A model generated the notes under the pieces. It was not told the DNA's origin and did no database searches. It was given only the letters and a program-made list of their open reading frames with translations. 64,000 nucleotides of DNA from positions 1 through 64,000 of the forward strand of contig JARKIF010000042.1 of assembly GCA_029378245.1 (NCBI GenBank). The letters are read 5' to 3'. The stretch is from Roridomyces roridus. Taxonomy: Eukaryota; Basidiomycota; Agaricomycetes; Agaricales; Mycenaceae. Shown here in pieces: positions 42,729 to 53,289 of this stretch. The translations under genes were made by a program, and so were the position numbers. Positions within the stretch are counted from its first letter, which is position 1. Every line of letters starts with the position of its first letter.

Positions 42729-44285
42729 ATGTCGTCAAACTGCTCCGAGTGCGGTTCATCGAAAGAAGAGCTCATTCCATCCCCCGAAACCTTGGCGCGA
42801 TATCAACGTCTCCTGAAATCGAATGAAGCACCAGGAAGCGCTGAAACAGCTTATGTTCGGACTGTTACATCCAAGACCGCGGCGCGTCTGGCGTCTCTTG
42901 ACCAGGATATATGCCAGCTCCGGAACCGTCTCCACCAACTGGAAGCGGAGCGTGCCCAGCTGTCGGAATACCACTCCCAAAACTCCGCCATTCTCTCCCC
43001 GCTTCGACGGATGCCATCCGAGATACTCGCTGAAGTATTCTCGTCGACGTTGCCCTCGTTCGCCGAAATGGGTGGGAAAGCATCGGATATCGAGCGCAGC
43101 CCGTGGATTCTCACCCAGGTCAGCAGTCGATGGCGAAAAGTTGCGGTTTCCACACCATCCCTGTGGCAGAAAGTCTACATCGACTGTAGTTTCGACGCGA
43201 CCATGTATCCACCGCCTGAGATGATTCAGGCACAAGTGGAACGTTCCTGCCCGCTCAAATTGCAGGTACACTTCTACGGATCGGAGAAAGGTGACTCTGC
43301 CAGTCAGCTGCGGCTATTCGAAATTTTGGCGGAGCATTCCGCTCGCTGGGAAGAGCTCAGTATCCAGCTGACTGGAGCTTTGGTACTTGTGTTACCTGCG
43401 CTCCGAGGCCGTGTCCCATCGCTACAGAGGCTGTGGATTCAATGGTGTAACGCGGACAGTCAGGCCGGCGTGGAATCGATCAAATGTTTCGAGACCGCGT
43501 CGTCTCTGTTGGATGCGGGAGTCGACCACGAAGTTCGCTTTGTGCCGGTCCTCCTTCCAGTGCATCAGCTCACCAGATATGGCGTCGAAGGGCCCTGGGA
43601 GATGCATCAACGCTTCCTCAAATTGGCGACCAACCTGGTCGAGGCCACGATTCTAGTTCAAACCAGTAGTGCACCATGGCCGGCACCACTTGATGAATCC
43701 ATCGACCTGTTGCATCTCCAACGACTTAACGTATCCGAAATCAAGGTCTTGGATTACATCCGAGCCCCTGCGCTGTCCGAAATAGGTGTCGGGCTCGCGG
43801 GTGAAGACCCATTCGAGTGCTTGGACCCCTTCATCCTCCGCTCCTCGTGCACCCCAAGCCGACTGTGCATTACAGGTTGCCCTGATGCCAATACGACCGC
43901 CGCGATCCTCAAGAAATATCCGTTGATCACCAGTCTCAACCTCATGTTCTGCTCCGACGACAACGAAGCAGTGGATGAGCATTCGACAATGCTCACTGTC
44001 GGAGTCCCTCCCCTGGTCTCCCCGCACCTGTACGAAATTCGTTTTGGAATAGTCCCGCCGATGCGCGTCGACTATCCCCTTTTTCTCAAAATGCTCCAGT
44101 CCCGTCGCCGAGAGCCATATCGTGCACTCGGCGTTGCTGAATTTCTCGCGTATGGGGATCACGATGTTGATCCTGTAACGCTTGTTGGAATGGATTCACT
44201 CCGGGAAGGTGGATTGCATCTCGTGGTGGAATCTGACCAAAAGACTTGCATTGATCGTTGGGTATACTCGTGTCCGTGGAACTGA
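42729..44285 (+). CDS. F-box domain protein, group II, intact
   Basis: 518 residues from the ATG at 42729, chosen because it follows a CTCCAG acceptor and gives the conserved M-S-S-N-C-S-E-C-G. The frame is open back to 42591, but the extra residues have no counterpart in relatives. Coiled coil at about 60-95 (D-Q-D-I-C-Q-L-R-N-R-L-H-Q-L-E-A-E-R-A-Q-L). F-box I-L-S-P-L-R-R-M-P-S-E-I-L-A-E-V-F, W-I-L-T-Q-V-S-S-R-W-R-K-V-A. The Leu-rich half has R-W-E-E-L-S-I-Q-L, I-K-C-F-E-T-A-S-S-L-L-D-A-G and H-Q-L-T-R-Y, ending W-V-Y-S-C-P-W-N, the group II signature. Presumptive SCF substrate receptor. Confidence 0.88.
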   Translation: MSSNCSECGSSKEELIPSPETLARYQRLLKSNEAPGSAETAYVRTVTSKTAARLASLDQDICQLRNRLHQLEAERAQLSEYHSQNSAILSPLRRMPSEILAEVFSSTLPSFAEMGGKASDIERSPWILTQVSSRWRKVAVSTPSLWQKVYIDCSFDATMYPPPEMIQAQVERSCPLKLQVHFYGSEKGDSASQLRLFEILAEHSARWEELSIQLTGALVLVLPALRGRVPSLQRLWIQWCNADSQAGVESIKCFETASSLLDAGVDHEVRFVPVLLPVHQLTRYGVEGPWEMHQRFLKLATNLVEATILVQTSSAPWPAPLDESIDLLHLQRLNVSEIKVLDYIRAPALSEIGVGLAGEDPFECLDPFILRSSCTPSRLCITGCPDANTTAAILKKYPLITSLNLMFCSDDNEAVDEHSTMLTVGVPPLVSPHLYEIRFGIVPPMRVDYPLFLKMLQSRRREPYRALGVAEFLAYGDHDVDPVTLVGMDSLREGGLHLVVESDQKTCIDRWVYSCPWN

Positions 44286-44364
44286 ATTTTATATATTCGT
44301 GTATCTCGGTTCTCTGAGTAAATAAATCACTCTTCTTTTCAATCCACTATTTTGCATTAGCGCA

Positions 44365-45770
44365 GCGTTCCTGAGACTTTCGAGTCCCCTTTCCTGCTCT
44401 CGGAGAATGGATCGTACTGCCTATTTTCCGCCGTGCCTGATCGAGCGGCTCCGCTTTGGCGACCCAATCGCTGTCTTACCGGCATTACCACTCCTTTCAC
44501 GCTCCTCCTTGCCGACCAAATCGTCTGTTTCTGCATTTCTGGTCAAAACACAGGATGTATTTAATGGGGGAGCCCACCTGCCACCGAATTCAACCCTATG
44601 GCTCCGCAAACCACCCTCCCCCAGCTTCCCGTCGAACTCCTCACAGAGATTATGGCCACAACCTGGACCATGCCTCTCACTCCTCAAGAGCGCCTGACGT
44701 TCATGAAAGCATCCATCCTCGTCAATTCGACCTGGGCGGCGATCTACGACCACGTCTCTTCGCGCGATGCCTATATCCCGTCGTTTGCATATTGCGAGCA
44801 CTTTCTCCGGCCGCTGCGGCGGCGTCGAACGCCAGACGCCGAGCGGGACGATTGGCTTGTCCCCGTACCTGCTCCATCGATTTTTCAAAGGCTTACGAGC
44901 CTTTTCTGGGTGAAAGACGCTCCAGAGGACCAGAATAATGCTATCCCCGACCTCGCCTGCCATTCTATTACGATCCAAGTCGTCGGAACTCGAGGCGGCG
45001 GCTCCAAGCTCCCACCATGGACTGGCTGGGTTCTCGAGCTGCTAGACGCACTCGGTGAGATTCTCGCACCGAATCTGCGTCGTCTCTGCGTCGAGTACGT
45101 GAACGTAGCCCCGGATTCTGCTGCGTTGGCGTTGGCTGCACTGACTTCGCTCCCTGAGCAAATTACGCACCTCGAGTTACGGTTTTCGGCCCCAGATACG
45201 ACTCTGGGGAGCGAGCCCAGTTTAAGGGGAACAGAGCGTATGGTTACATGGAGGGCGGCGTCAGTTAGGAGTCTGGCAGTCCTTGGAGCGGGGGAGAAGA
45301 TTGTGAGGGATGCGTTGGAGGCGTGTCCGAATGTGCAGGTTCTCCATGTGGACACACGATTGGAGTGTCGGTGGCTTAAATCTTTAAATCGTAGTGTCCA
45401 GGTTGTGTATTGCCAGTAGTAGCAGAGTTATTTGAGCGATATTCAAGGCGAGCAAAGGCCAGGGACTTGCAAAAACCACGGGTCCGAATCCGTGAAGCTG
45501 GTAGTAAAGCAAGTTCACCGAGACCTTTTGCTTGAGGGTTTATGTTATCGGACGAGCAGGAGCACTTCTCGTACTTAGCGCAGCTCTCAGAAAGCGAACG
45601 TAGTGCCAGTGGTGGGAGAAAGAAGGGAGAAAGAAGGGCGGTGTTCCGACGCGTCAACTTCTCTCCGTTTGCTCTCTCCATTTTTCGATCCCACTGCTTT
45701 CTTTCCTCTGGCGGATACGAGGCTGCCGGCGGTCGAAAACTATGGCCTGAAGTCTAACGTCGCCCACTCA
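44365..45770 (+). repeat. Right arm of the inverted segmental duplication
   Basis: Reverse-complement partner of 30330-31765. Similarity starts near CGTTCCTGAGACTTTCGAGT, covers the upstream region and the whole group IV gene, and fades downstream after GGCGGTGTTCCGACGCGTCA and a GGCCTGAAG block. The left arm carries a small extra duplication upstream of its gene (CAATCGCTGTCT..ACCCAATCGCTGTCT) that is single here. Confidence 0.75.
44598..45419 (+). CDS. Short F-box-like protein (group IV), copy 2
   Basis: 273 residues, intronless, same start (MAPQTTLPQLPVELLTEI) and same end (V-Q-V-V-Y-C-Q) as 30668-31489. By eye about 22 residues differ, spread along the protein, and no frame is broken, so both copies may be under constraint. 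It is followed in the same orientation by a group III F-box gene, just as the left-arm copy is followed by the group III pseudogene. Confidence 0.83.
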   Translation: MAPQTTLPQLPVELLTEIMATTWTMPLTPQERLTFMKASILVNSTWAAIYDHVSSRDAYIPSFAYCEHFLRPLRRRRTPDAERDDWLVPVPAPSIFQRLTSLFWVKDAPEDQNNAIPDLACHSITIQVVGTRGGGSKLPPWTGWVLELLDALGEILAPNLRRLCVEYVNVAPDSAALALAALTSLPEQITHLELRFSAPDTTLGSEPSLRGTERMVTWRAASVRSLAVLGAGEKIVRDALEACPNVQVLHVDTRLECRWLKSLNRSVQVVYCQ

Positions 45771-46552
45771 TCCAGCGTCTCCAGAGTCTCGCTAGTGATG
45801 CTCAATCTCGACCATCCTTGAAACCCACCGCGATTGAGGCCTCTCCCCCTCTGGCGGGCGGGCACCGGCCTCTCTGGATTCCTCCATTCTGCAGCGAATC
45901 AAGTCCACTTACAGCCGAGTTCCACTTCGCATTCCGGGTCAAATCATCCCTCCAAAGTTGCCTCGCTGGCGTGGGCGATTTTCCTCGGATCTCACATGGC
46001 ACGCTGGGCACGCTGGCCAGCCTGTGGACGATACACGAAATCTGGACGAGCATTGCGCATGCGTGCAGGGCCGACCGTATCCGATGTCCGCTTGGAGGTC
46101 ATTGCGATGGCCTGTGCTTGGACCTAACCATACTGCCCAAGCGTGGCCATGGGCTCAATGCCAATGGGCTTCGATCCGCGCTGGCAAGGCGATGAAGATT
46201 CGGATAAGAAACGCTCGGTCCTGATGTGAGTGCTTTTCTTCCTCTGGTGTGCGTGGTGATTCAGACGGTGTGGTAGAGTGACTCTCAGCAAAAGCTGAAG
46301 TCGCAGTGAAAAAGACCGGTGCGAGGCGAGATGAAGAGCTCGCGCGCGCGAGTGTAGTGCTGGGAAGGAAGATGCCACGAGACTGCGGCCACGGGACCGC
46401 GCGTAAACTTGCGCCATTATCCTTTCCTTGGACCAAAATGGTAAACCTCCTTCTCATTGTTCCACAACCGAGCCCAAATTGCGTGCAGTGTTTGGTTGTT
46501 CTCAACAGCGCTTGCTTCTACCTTCCACCCACATCACAGTCTTGCCTCCCCA
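45771..46552. other. Intergenic, no gene seen
   Basis: Between the inverted-duplication arm and the start of the group III gene. Several frames of about 100 codons overlap here on both strands without domains or family similarity. The end includes the likely promoter of 46553. Confidence 0.35.
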
Positions 46553-48334
46553 TGGATCTTTCCGAGGTGAGCTCCTACCATGGTCGTCGAATGTTCGCTA
46601 ATCTGCCGTACCAACCAGTTTCTTGAAAACCTCGAACGTCTGAGAGCCCTTCGAGGCGAGAGCTCTCTGTCAAGCACCCGAATCTCCGCACTCTTCCACT
46701 CGAATGAAGCCCCGGAGTCCACCCAAAAAGCTTTCATCCGCTCGATGACACGCGAGTTGGAGTCTGATCTCACATGTCTTCGAGACGAACTCTCGCGGGG
46801 GTCTGAGCAGCCGTCCCAGCTGGCCAAGATCTTCGCGAGGATCGCGGATTCCTCAGAGCAGGAGCAACAATTGCGGGTGGTAGACGAGATGGTCTCCTGG
46901 TCCCAGCAGCTCAGGCGGACGACACTTTCCCCTCTTCGACGAATGCCACCCGAATTACTTCGTCATATCTTTGGCTTCGCGCTCCCGATCTTGGCGTCGG
47001 AAGTCGATGGCCGGGTGACATCTCACAGTCCCTGGACGTCGACTCACGTTTGCAGTCGCTGGAGGGATATCGCGATCTCGACGCCGTCATTGTGGTCCCA
47101 GTTGGTGCTGTGTTTTTCCACGTGGATCCCGTTCCCGCCTATGGAGGCGTGGGTGACTCAAGTCGAGCGCGCGAAAACACTCAGAATCATCTTCATCACC
47201 AAGAATGATTACAAGAGCGCGGGTAATGCCCTCCACCGTCTCATGGACTTCTCCGAAAATGGGAGGAGGTTTATTTCGAGATAACACCGGTCATGGTCTC
47301 CCTCCTCCACCGCAGCACCATTCACGACCGACTCCCCTTGCTGCGCAAAGTAGGGCTCAGGTGCAACGACATAGACACACGATCGATCCACTCGGTGGAT
47401 TGCTTTGGAAATCCGCCCTGCTTGACGGATGCTGTCATCATCCGCGGTCGTACTCCCCTCTCCTTCAACGTTACCGGCTCCCGGTTAACCCACTTGTCTG
47501 CACGCGTGGGCGCCCAGCGCCTCTGCGATATCCTGCGTGCAAGCCCCACCCTCGTCGTGGCCAATCTTAACATTGACCCAGGGCCCGAGTCAGATATCAA
47601 GCTGCGCAGGGATTCCAAATGCATCCTGCCGAGGCTCCAGCGCCTCTCCGTCTCAGCGCCTTGTTTGCTAAAGTACCTCGAGGCACCCAGCCTCAAGCAA
47701 CTCTCCTTCGTGGTCACGCGCAGCGAGGTTTGGAGCCTCATCGGCGAGCCTCATCGGCGAGCCTCTCGAGCGGTTCATTGCTTCCGCACAGCACTTCCGA
47801 AAGCTCGGAATCATAGGCTATTGCGACGTATCGGACGTGGTCAAGGAACTTCTTCAAAGATATCCCTTCATCAAGGAGCTCGCCGTCATCTACCGTGACT
47901 TGATCAACTCGAACGAGCCCACTGTTCCCGACGCCTTGGTTTCCCTCCTTCAAGTCACCGGCGATGCATCCGTCACCCTAGGCCCCGCCCTATCTCACAT
48001 TCACTTGACATTTGACCAACGGGACCCATCCACAATCGACTACGAATTGTTCCAGCGCATGCTCGAGTCTCGCTTGACAATGCCGCGGCCTGCACTCCAA
48101 GGGTTCTCCCTGCATCATTCTCCGATGCCACGCGAAGTCGAGATGGAATTGCAGGCCGTGTCTGAGCGGTTGGGATTGAACGGCTTTGTATGCGGCCCGC
48201 TATCGGCTCAACAGCAGTTGCGGTTCTTGGATCACATGCGTTGGTGGTGCTGCAATCCGGACTGGGTCCTCTTGAACCATCGGGTGGATATTAAAGCAGG
48301 GAAGAGGATTTGGAACGCGAGTACAAGTTCCTAG
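46553..48334 (+). pseudogene. F-box protein gene, group III, with two frame lesions
   Basis: M-D-L-S-E at 46553, then an intron (GTGAGC..CCAACCAG), then F-L-E-N-L-E-R-L-R-A-L-R. There is no CxxCG. F-box: L-S-P-L-R-R-M-P-P-E-L-L-R-H-I-F, then T-S-T-H-V-C-S-R-W-R-D-I-A. Lesion 1 near 47255: the frame ends at N-G-R-R-F-I-S-R-stop, while W-E-E-V-Y-F-E-I-T-P-V-M-V-S-L-L continues one frame over, a one-base loss in a GAAAATGGG run. Lesion 2: a 13-bp tandem duplication (47736-47748 and 47749-47761) shifts the frame, and removing one copy rejoins V-W-S-L-I-G-E-P-L-E-R-F-I-A to H-F-R-K-L-G-I-I-G-Y-C-D. The C-terminus is open to 48334. Relative of 27094-30267. Confidence 0.8.
47736..47761 (+). repeat. 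13-bp tandem duplication causing a frameshift
   Basis: CCTCATCGGCGAG occurs twice in direct succession inside the group III F-box gene. Thirteen is not a multiple of three, and the family alignment resumes in frame if only one copy is read. Confidence 0.9.
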
Positions 48335-48466
48335 TCATAGAAATCGATTTACTTTACATAGGTCGAGACTCCTTTGCAGGGACTATGTAAGGTTACTTAT
48401 CGGGTATGTACAAAGCAACGTCCATTGCGACAGACACCGAGCACCGTGAAACTCCCACCATGGCCT

Positions 48467-50280
48467 TCAATCCGACTCCGAGAAGCCAGTGATCCCCGCG
48501 TAGTTGATCTCGTCCGCCGATCCACCGGAGACCTTGAGCCCCGCCCAATTCCACGTCCCTGCACAGACAGTCAGCCCTCGCAGGAGCACGGAGGAAGAAG
48601 ACACACCCTGACACGACCCCGAGCCACAGTTGACCGCAACGGGTGTGACACCCGCCGGGATTGTGAACGCATTCGTGCCGACAAAGTTGATGCCCTAGAA
48701 AGTCGTCGTCAGGACATGGTAAGAGTGGACGAATTCAAGGACGAACCGAGATAATCACACCACTGCCAGGCGTCCCGAGCGTAGAGGGATAGCTCTGCAG
48801 GTCCGTATAAGTCAAGCTGAACTGAGAAGGTCGGTGACCCAGACCTGGTCAATGAGCAGCCCGAAACCAGTCACGCCAGAGACTGTATTGCCCGAGTAGG
48901 TGACGTCGGACACACTGGCGTTCGTGGCGGTTGCGATGGTCTTGATGCGGAGCCCATTGGCGCTAGAGACGCGGAGTAAGCGATTGATGCAAAGAATGGG
49001 AAATGAAGAAAGGACGAACCCGCTGGAGACGATATTATTGCTTATCGTGACATTCGAGACGACGTCACCTGTGTCAATGGAGCCCTGTCAGACGTTTAGC
49101 ATGATGGTGTACGGAAACGATAGACGAGGCAAGCAGCGAGAGGACTGCTCCTATCAAAAGACTCACAATGGATATACCGTGCCCGCCAGAGCAGTGGTTG
49201 CCCGTAAAGGTGATGCTCGTGCCGGAATTGATGGCGATGCAGTCGTCTTGGTTTTGACGGTGCTGGAGCGCAGCGTAAGCCAGGAACACTGGGCTGTGAG
49301 CAGGAGGCGACGCACCAGCCTGTGACGGTGAGTGGAGCCTGGTTCCCAACGTCGAACCCATCCGTGTTCGCACCGGCGGGTTTTCCCGCGCTTAAAGAGT
49401 TTGCTTGGTCACCGAGAGCTGCAAGTGAATCAGCTTGATGCTCGCAGCGACACAAGGGCGGAGAGGAGAAGAATGATGATACTCACAATCGTCGATGGTA
49501 ACGCCAGATATTGTCAGCGGAGCGGCATTGTCGACGCTGAACACTTGCGCGGGAGAATTGAGAACCACGAGGTTCTGTGCCGACCGCAAGGCGCGTCAGA
49601 TGGGCCATGCACCTGATATCGTTCGCGTGGAGGCCATACCGAGAACGTTCCGGAGGTCTGACCCTGATACGACACTCCTGATGAGACGAAAAGCTACGAA
49701 CGCATGCAGCAAACTCACTTCATCATTGGACGTGGCTTTGTCGTCGCCCCGCTGCTCGAGCCCTTTCCATCCTGCAAAGAGTCGTGTCAATGTCGGCTTG
49801 CAAAGTAGGTAGATTTGCTACTGACCCAGTAGAACTGTCCGTTCCCATTGAAGGTGTGGCCATTGCCGTTGACTACGAGGTGCGTCGGTATCAGTCGTGC
49901 GACAAAGTCACCCGAGACTAACAGGTGACATTGGAGCCACTGGATGCAATGGTCAGTAGCGAATCAAGCAGTAGCGTGATCTACTCAACGTGATGGAAAA
50001 CAGAGGACCGCCCCACTGCTTCTCGCCGAAGGTGATGTCACCGACTGTGCGACTGTGAGCTTCATTCCCTGGGGCGAAGAAGGGCTTCACGAATGTTGAC
50101 CGTCGTCCCAGCGAGGAGATTGAGCGTGAATGACTGGCCGGCAGGGACAGTGAAACTGTTGACGTTGACTATCGTGCAAGCCACGGCAGCAGCGACATCT
50201 GTAAGCGCCGATATCGTGCCAGTACATGCCCAGGCGGACTCGACGGAGAGGAGGGCGAATACGAGGGTTTTGGTGAGCAT
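48467..50280 (-). CDS. Secreted polygalacturonase, glycoside hydrolase family 28
   Basis: Reverse-strand start at 50280 gives [33 protein letters not shown], a signal peptide plus the typical mature N-terminus. Many short exons follow. The GH28 motifs are all present in order: [22 protein letters not shown] and R-I-K-T, holding the three catalytic Asp residues, the His and the substrate-binding R-x-K. The end is [20 protein letters not shown], stop at 48467-48469. The motif set fits endopolygalacturonase, which hydrolyses pectin homogalacturonan outside the cell. Most introns are clear. Borders before Q-D-D-C, and between M-M-K and [10 protein letters not shown], are uncertain (the best phase-consistent choices use weak donors), so a local splice change cannot be excluded. 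Confidence 0.88.
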
Positions 50281-51323
50281 TTGGGTAGAAAGAGCCGGGA
50301 TGACATCGTTTAAAAGCATGGGACGTGTGCACCAGCCAGTGCGAAAGCTGGCGGACCGGGTGAAGCACAACGACTGCCACGCGACCTGCAGGACCCCGAG
50401 AGATATCCGAGCATGGATGCCAGGAAACAGTCTCGTGAAGACTCGATGGCCACAGCTATCTGATCTTCGGGTTATCCTTTGCTCGCCGAAACTCAAGAGG
50501 GAGGGAGGGTATAAAGGGCTTGGCCGACTGGCAGCCAAAGCTATTTGTCGGATGCACCCCAGAATAGGGTAGCGGACGGACATGGAGAGCTCGGGGCGTT
50601 CGACGGGCCTTTCGCGCAATGTTTTGCTCCTGATTCTGCGAATCAGAGAAGGGAATGTACGCGGAGAGGAAAGCACGTACCAGGTCGAATGCACGCACTT
50701 CGAGTAGGGCCAGAAGCACTGCGACTTCGAGCAGCTCGTCGCATCGTGGCTCGACTAAGTTGCTGAGGCGGTCATCGCCGACTTGTTGGTGGCATGAATG
50801 TGTTCGTCGTCCACGCGCGGCAACAAAAAGACCTCGAGGGAGTAGAGAAGTTGGAGCGAGGGAAGTCGGAGCTAAGATAAAGGTATTTCGTCAACTGGAA
50901 GGAGAGGAAGAGGAGTGGAAAGATACACACCAAGCTGACGGGCTGCACTAATCCCTGCTTCACACGGCCAAGTCGGTGCATATGAGCAGGGCAATGCCCT
51001 ATCGGATCGAGGGACGCAGGCCAGAAGCTGTGGTGAGTGATCAGGGATGGTTGCTGTCGAGCGAGAACGCCAATTCGGAAACTGCCGACGCGTCTTCAAA
51101 CCGACCACATCTTCCCGCGTTTCCGCCCTGGCACATTCGTACTTCGTTCGGGCATCCCAGGTAGCTCCAGAGATCCTGCCTTCAAGTGAAATTAATCTTA
51201 TGAAAACTCAGTGGCAATTTCATCTCTCGTCAGACACTCCGCAAGTCTCTGCCAGTGTTTGAATCGTCCGTGTTCTCTTCTCTCCTTCAACGGAGCCATT
51301 GTTCATGTTTTGAGGTACAGACA
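50281..51323. other. Divergent intergenic region, no gene seen
   Basis: Lies between the polygalacturonase start (reverse) and the F-box gene at 51324 (forward). It must contain both promoters. The reverse-strand sequence just upstream of 50280 extends an open frame to 50694 but lacks any conserved residues. Confidence 0.4.
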
Positions 51324-52934
51324 ATGTCGCGCTGCTCCCAATGCGGAGAATTAACCAAGCCGAGAACCGAGGACTCCAGCGCCGCGCCAGGCCCTGTGGC
51401 CGACCTCAGCACCACAGCGCGCCATTTGAGGCTCCTATGCACCAACGAGCCGCCACCGGAGGGGCCGGTAATGGCTTACATTCAGGATGTTGTCTCAAAA
51501 ACAAGTCAGCGTCTGGCCAGCTTGGACGAGCATATATCGGATCTTCAAGGACAATTGAAGCAACTGGAGGATGAGCGCTTGCTGTTATGCGATTCTCTTC
51601 AAAAAAACATTGCGATTAACTCCCCGCTGAGACGGATGCCGCCCGAGGTTTTGGCTGAAATCTTCATGTCGACGCTACCGGAGGAATACAAAGAACCAGC
51701 CAAGATCGACCAGAGCCCCTGGGTTCTAGGGCGCGTTTGTAGCCGTTGGAGGACAATCGCGCTCTCGATTCCCTCCTTGTGGTCAAAGTTTTACATCGCA
51801 ATGAACGACCCACCGGGTCCCCCATGCCTGCATCCCCCGCTCCCCATGATTGAAGCTCAAATACAACGCGCTCGGACACTCTGTATCCATTTCTTTGGTT
51901 CCGAAACAAGCGATTTTACGCCCCAGATCAAGATGTTCGAGCTTCTGTCCCAGCACTGCGAACGCTGGGAGGAGCTTAGCATCCAATTGATCTGGGCTTT
52001 GGTCCCCCGTTTATCGGCGCTTCAAGGACGCCTTCATTCGCTCCGCAGGCTATGGGTGCAATGGGACGACGAAGACAGCGCTGAAGGAGTGGATTCTCTG
52101 GATTGCTTCCAATCTGCACCGTCGTTGGTAGAGGCAGGGTTCGTTGGCGAAGCACGGTTCATACCAGTCCTCCTTCCTGCCCATCAATTGACTGTCTGCC
52201 GAGTGGACGGCCCATGGGAGGAACATCAGAAGGTTCTTCGAGCTGCTACAAGCCTCATTGAAGCCCGAGTCAGCCTATCGTTCCAAAACGACCCCTGGGT
52301 GGATCCCGGCGATACCGCTATTGACATGCTACATCTTCAAAAGCTCTTCGTGTCCCACGTAACTATACTTTGCATGCTCCGCGCTCCCGCCCTGGTCGCG
52401 ATTGGCGTCAATCATGCCACGGTCCCGGAGGACGAAATGATCCAGGAACTCGATGCGTTCTTCATCTGCTCATCATGCAAGCCACGACGGTTATGTTTTT
52501 CAGGCTCACCCGAGGCCTATGTAACTGCCGAGATCCTCAAAAAATACCCACACATATCGAGCTGCGTGCTTGTCTTTGACGCAGCAACCCCAAGTTCACC
52601 AATGGACTTGGCCGACCTGATGACCATGTTGGCCTATGCAGATACGGCCCCACATTTGGATGAAATTTGTATCGGATCTCATGAACCGTTTGACATAGAC
52701 TATACGCTTCTGCTGGAGATGCTCGAAGCTCGTCGGAATGCCGACTGCCCCCTTCGCGAGGCTACCGTCCTCATGTCGGGATGGGATCCAGATCCCGCCA
52801 CTGTCGCTGGTTTTCATGCGCTCAGAGGCGCGGGACTGGACCTCTCCGTCGGCGCAGCAAATGAGAATCGCTTGAGAAGTTGGACCTATGCTGCACCGAA
52901 TTTCGGGTTGGTTCTGAATGATTCCTCGCATTGA
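51324..52934 (+). CDS. F-box domain protein, group II, with altered C-terminus
   Basis: 536 residues from M-S-R-C-S-Q-C-G; the ATG lies three bases after a GTACAG acceptor-like site. Coiled coil at about 70-105 (D-E-H-I-S-D-L-Q-G-Q-L-K-Q-L-E-D-E-R-L-L-L), F-box I-N-S-P-L-R-R-M-P-P-E-V-L-A-E-I-F, then W-V-L-G-R-V-C-S-R-W-R-T-I-A. The Leu-rich half shows R-W-E-E-L-S-I-Q-L and D-C-F-Q-S-A-P-S-L-V-E-A-G. The end is R-S-W-T-Y-A-A-P-N-F-G-L-V-L-N-D-S-S-H, so the usual C-P-W-N-stop is replaced by a longer tail. Otherwise open. Confidence 0.86.
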   Translation: MSRCSQCGELTKPRTEDSSAAPGPVADLSTTARHLRLLCTNEPPPEGPVMAYIQDVVSKTSQRLASLDEHISDLQGQLKQLEDERLLLCDSLQKNIAINSPLRRMPPEVLAEIFMSTLPEEYKEPAKIDQSPWVLGRVCSRWRTIALSIPSLWSKFYIAMNDPPGPPCLHPPLPMIEAQIQRARTLCIHFFGSETSDFTPQIKMFELLSQHCERWEELSIQLIWALVPRLSALQGRLHSLRRLWVQWDDEDSAEGVDSLDCFQSAPSLVEAGFVGEARFIPVLLPAHQLTVCRVDGPWEEHQKVLRAATSLIEARVSLSFQNDPWVDPGDTAIDMLHLQKLFVSHVTILCMLRAPALVAIGVNHATVPEDEMIQELDAFFICSSCKPRRLCFSGSPEAYVTAEILKKYPHISSCVLVFDAATPSSPMDLADLMTMLAYADTAPHLDEICIGSHEPFDIDYTLLLEMLEARRNADCPLREATVLMSGWDPDPATVAGFHALRGAGLDLSVGAANENRLRSWTYAAPNFGLVLNDSSH

Positions 52935-53289
52935 TTCATCCAGCTGATTTTAGCAGTGCCCTTTAGATCCGGTACATCGTCCTTGGCTCTGAGATGTATT
53001 GACGAACATAAGAACATTTGCACCAAATTTGCGGTTAGCTGGACGTTGTCCGCGGAGTGGGATCGCTGTATCAACCTGTACTGGGTCTTTTGGTCGAATA
53101 CTCGATAAAAATTGGATTCTTTGTCTAAAATACAGACTACTATCGGGGAAGTACTTATCTTCATTCTCAACGTACCAAGTGCTACGAAGAGGAGGTTGAA
53201 GGAGTATGAATAAATCGGACAAAGCTGGATATTCATGCTTCAAAAATTATGCAACGAGAGCTTGCCAAGTAATGGGACGAACCTGAAAT
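52935..53289. other. Tail-to-tail spacer, no gene seen
   Basis: Lies between the convergent F-box genes 51324-52934 and 53290-54891. AT-richer than the flanks; presumably 3' UTRs and terminators. Confidence 0.4.

Noticed and set aside
48467..50280. Polygalacturonase as a pseudogene
   Set aside because: Two exon borders are awkward, but phase-consistent GT..AG choices exist and all catalytic motifs are intact, so I keep it as a gene with uncertain splicing.
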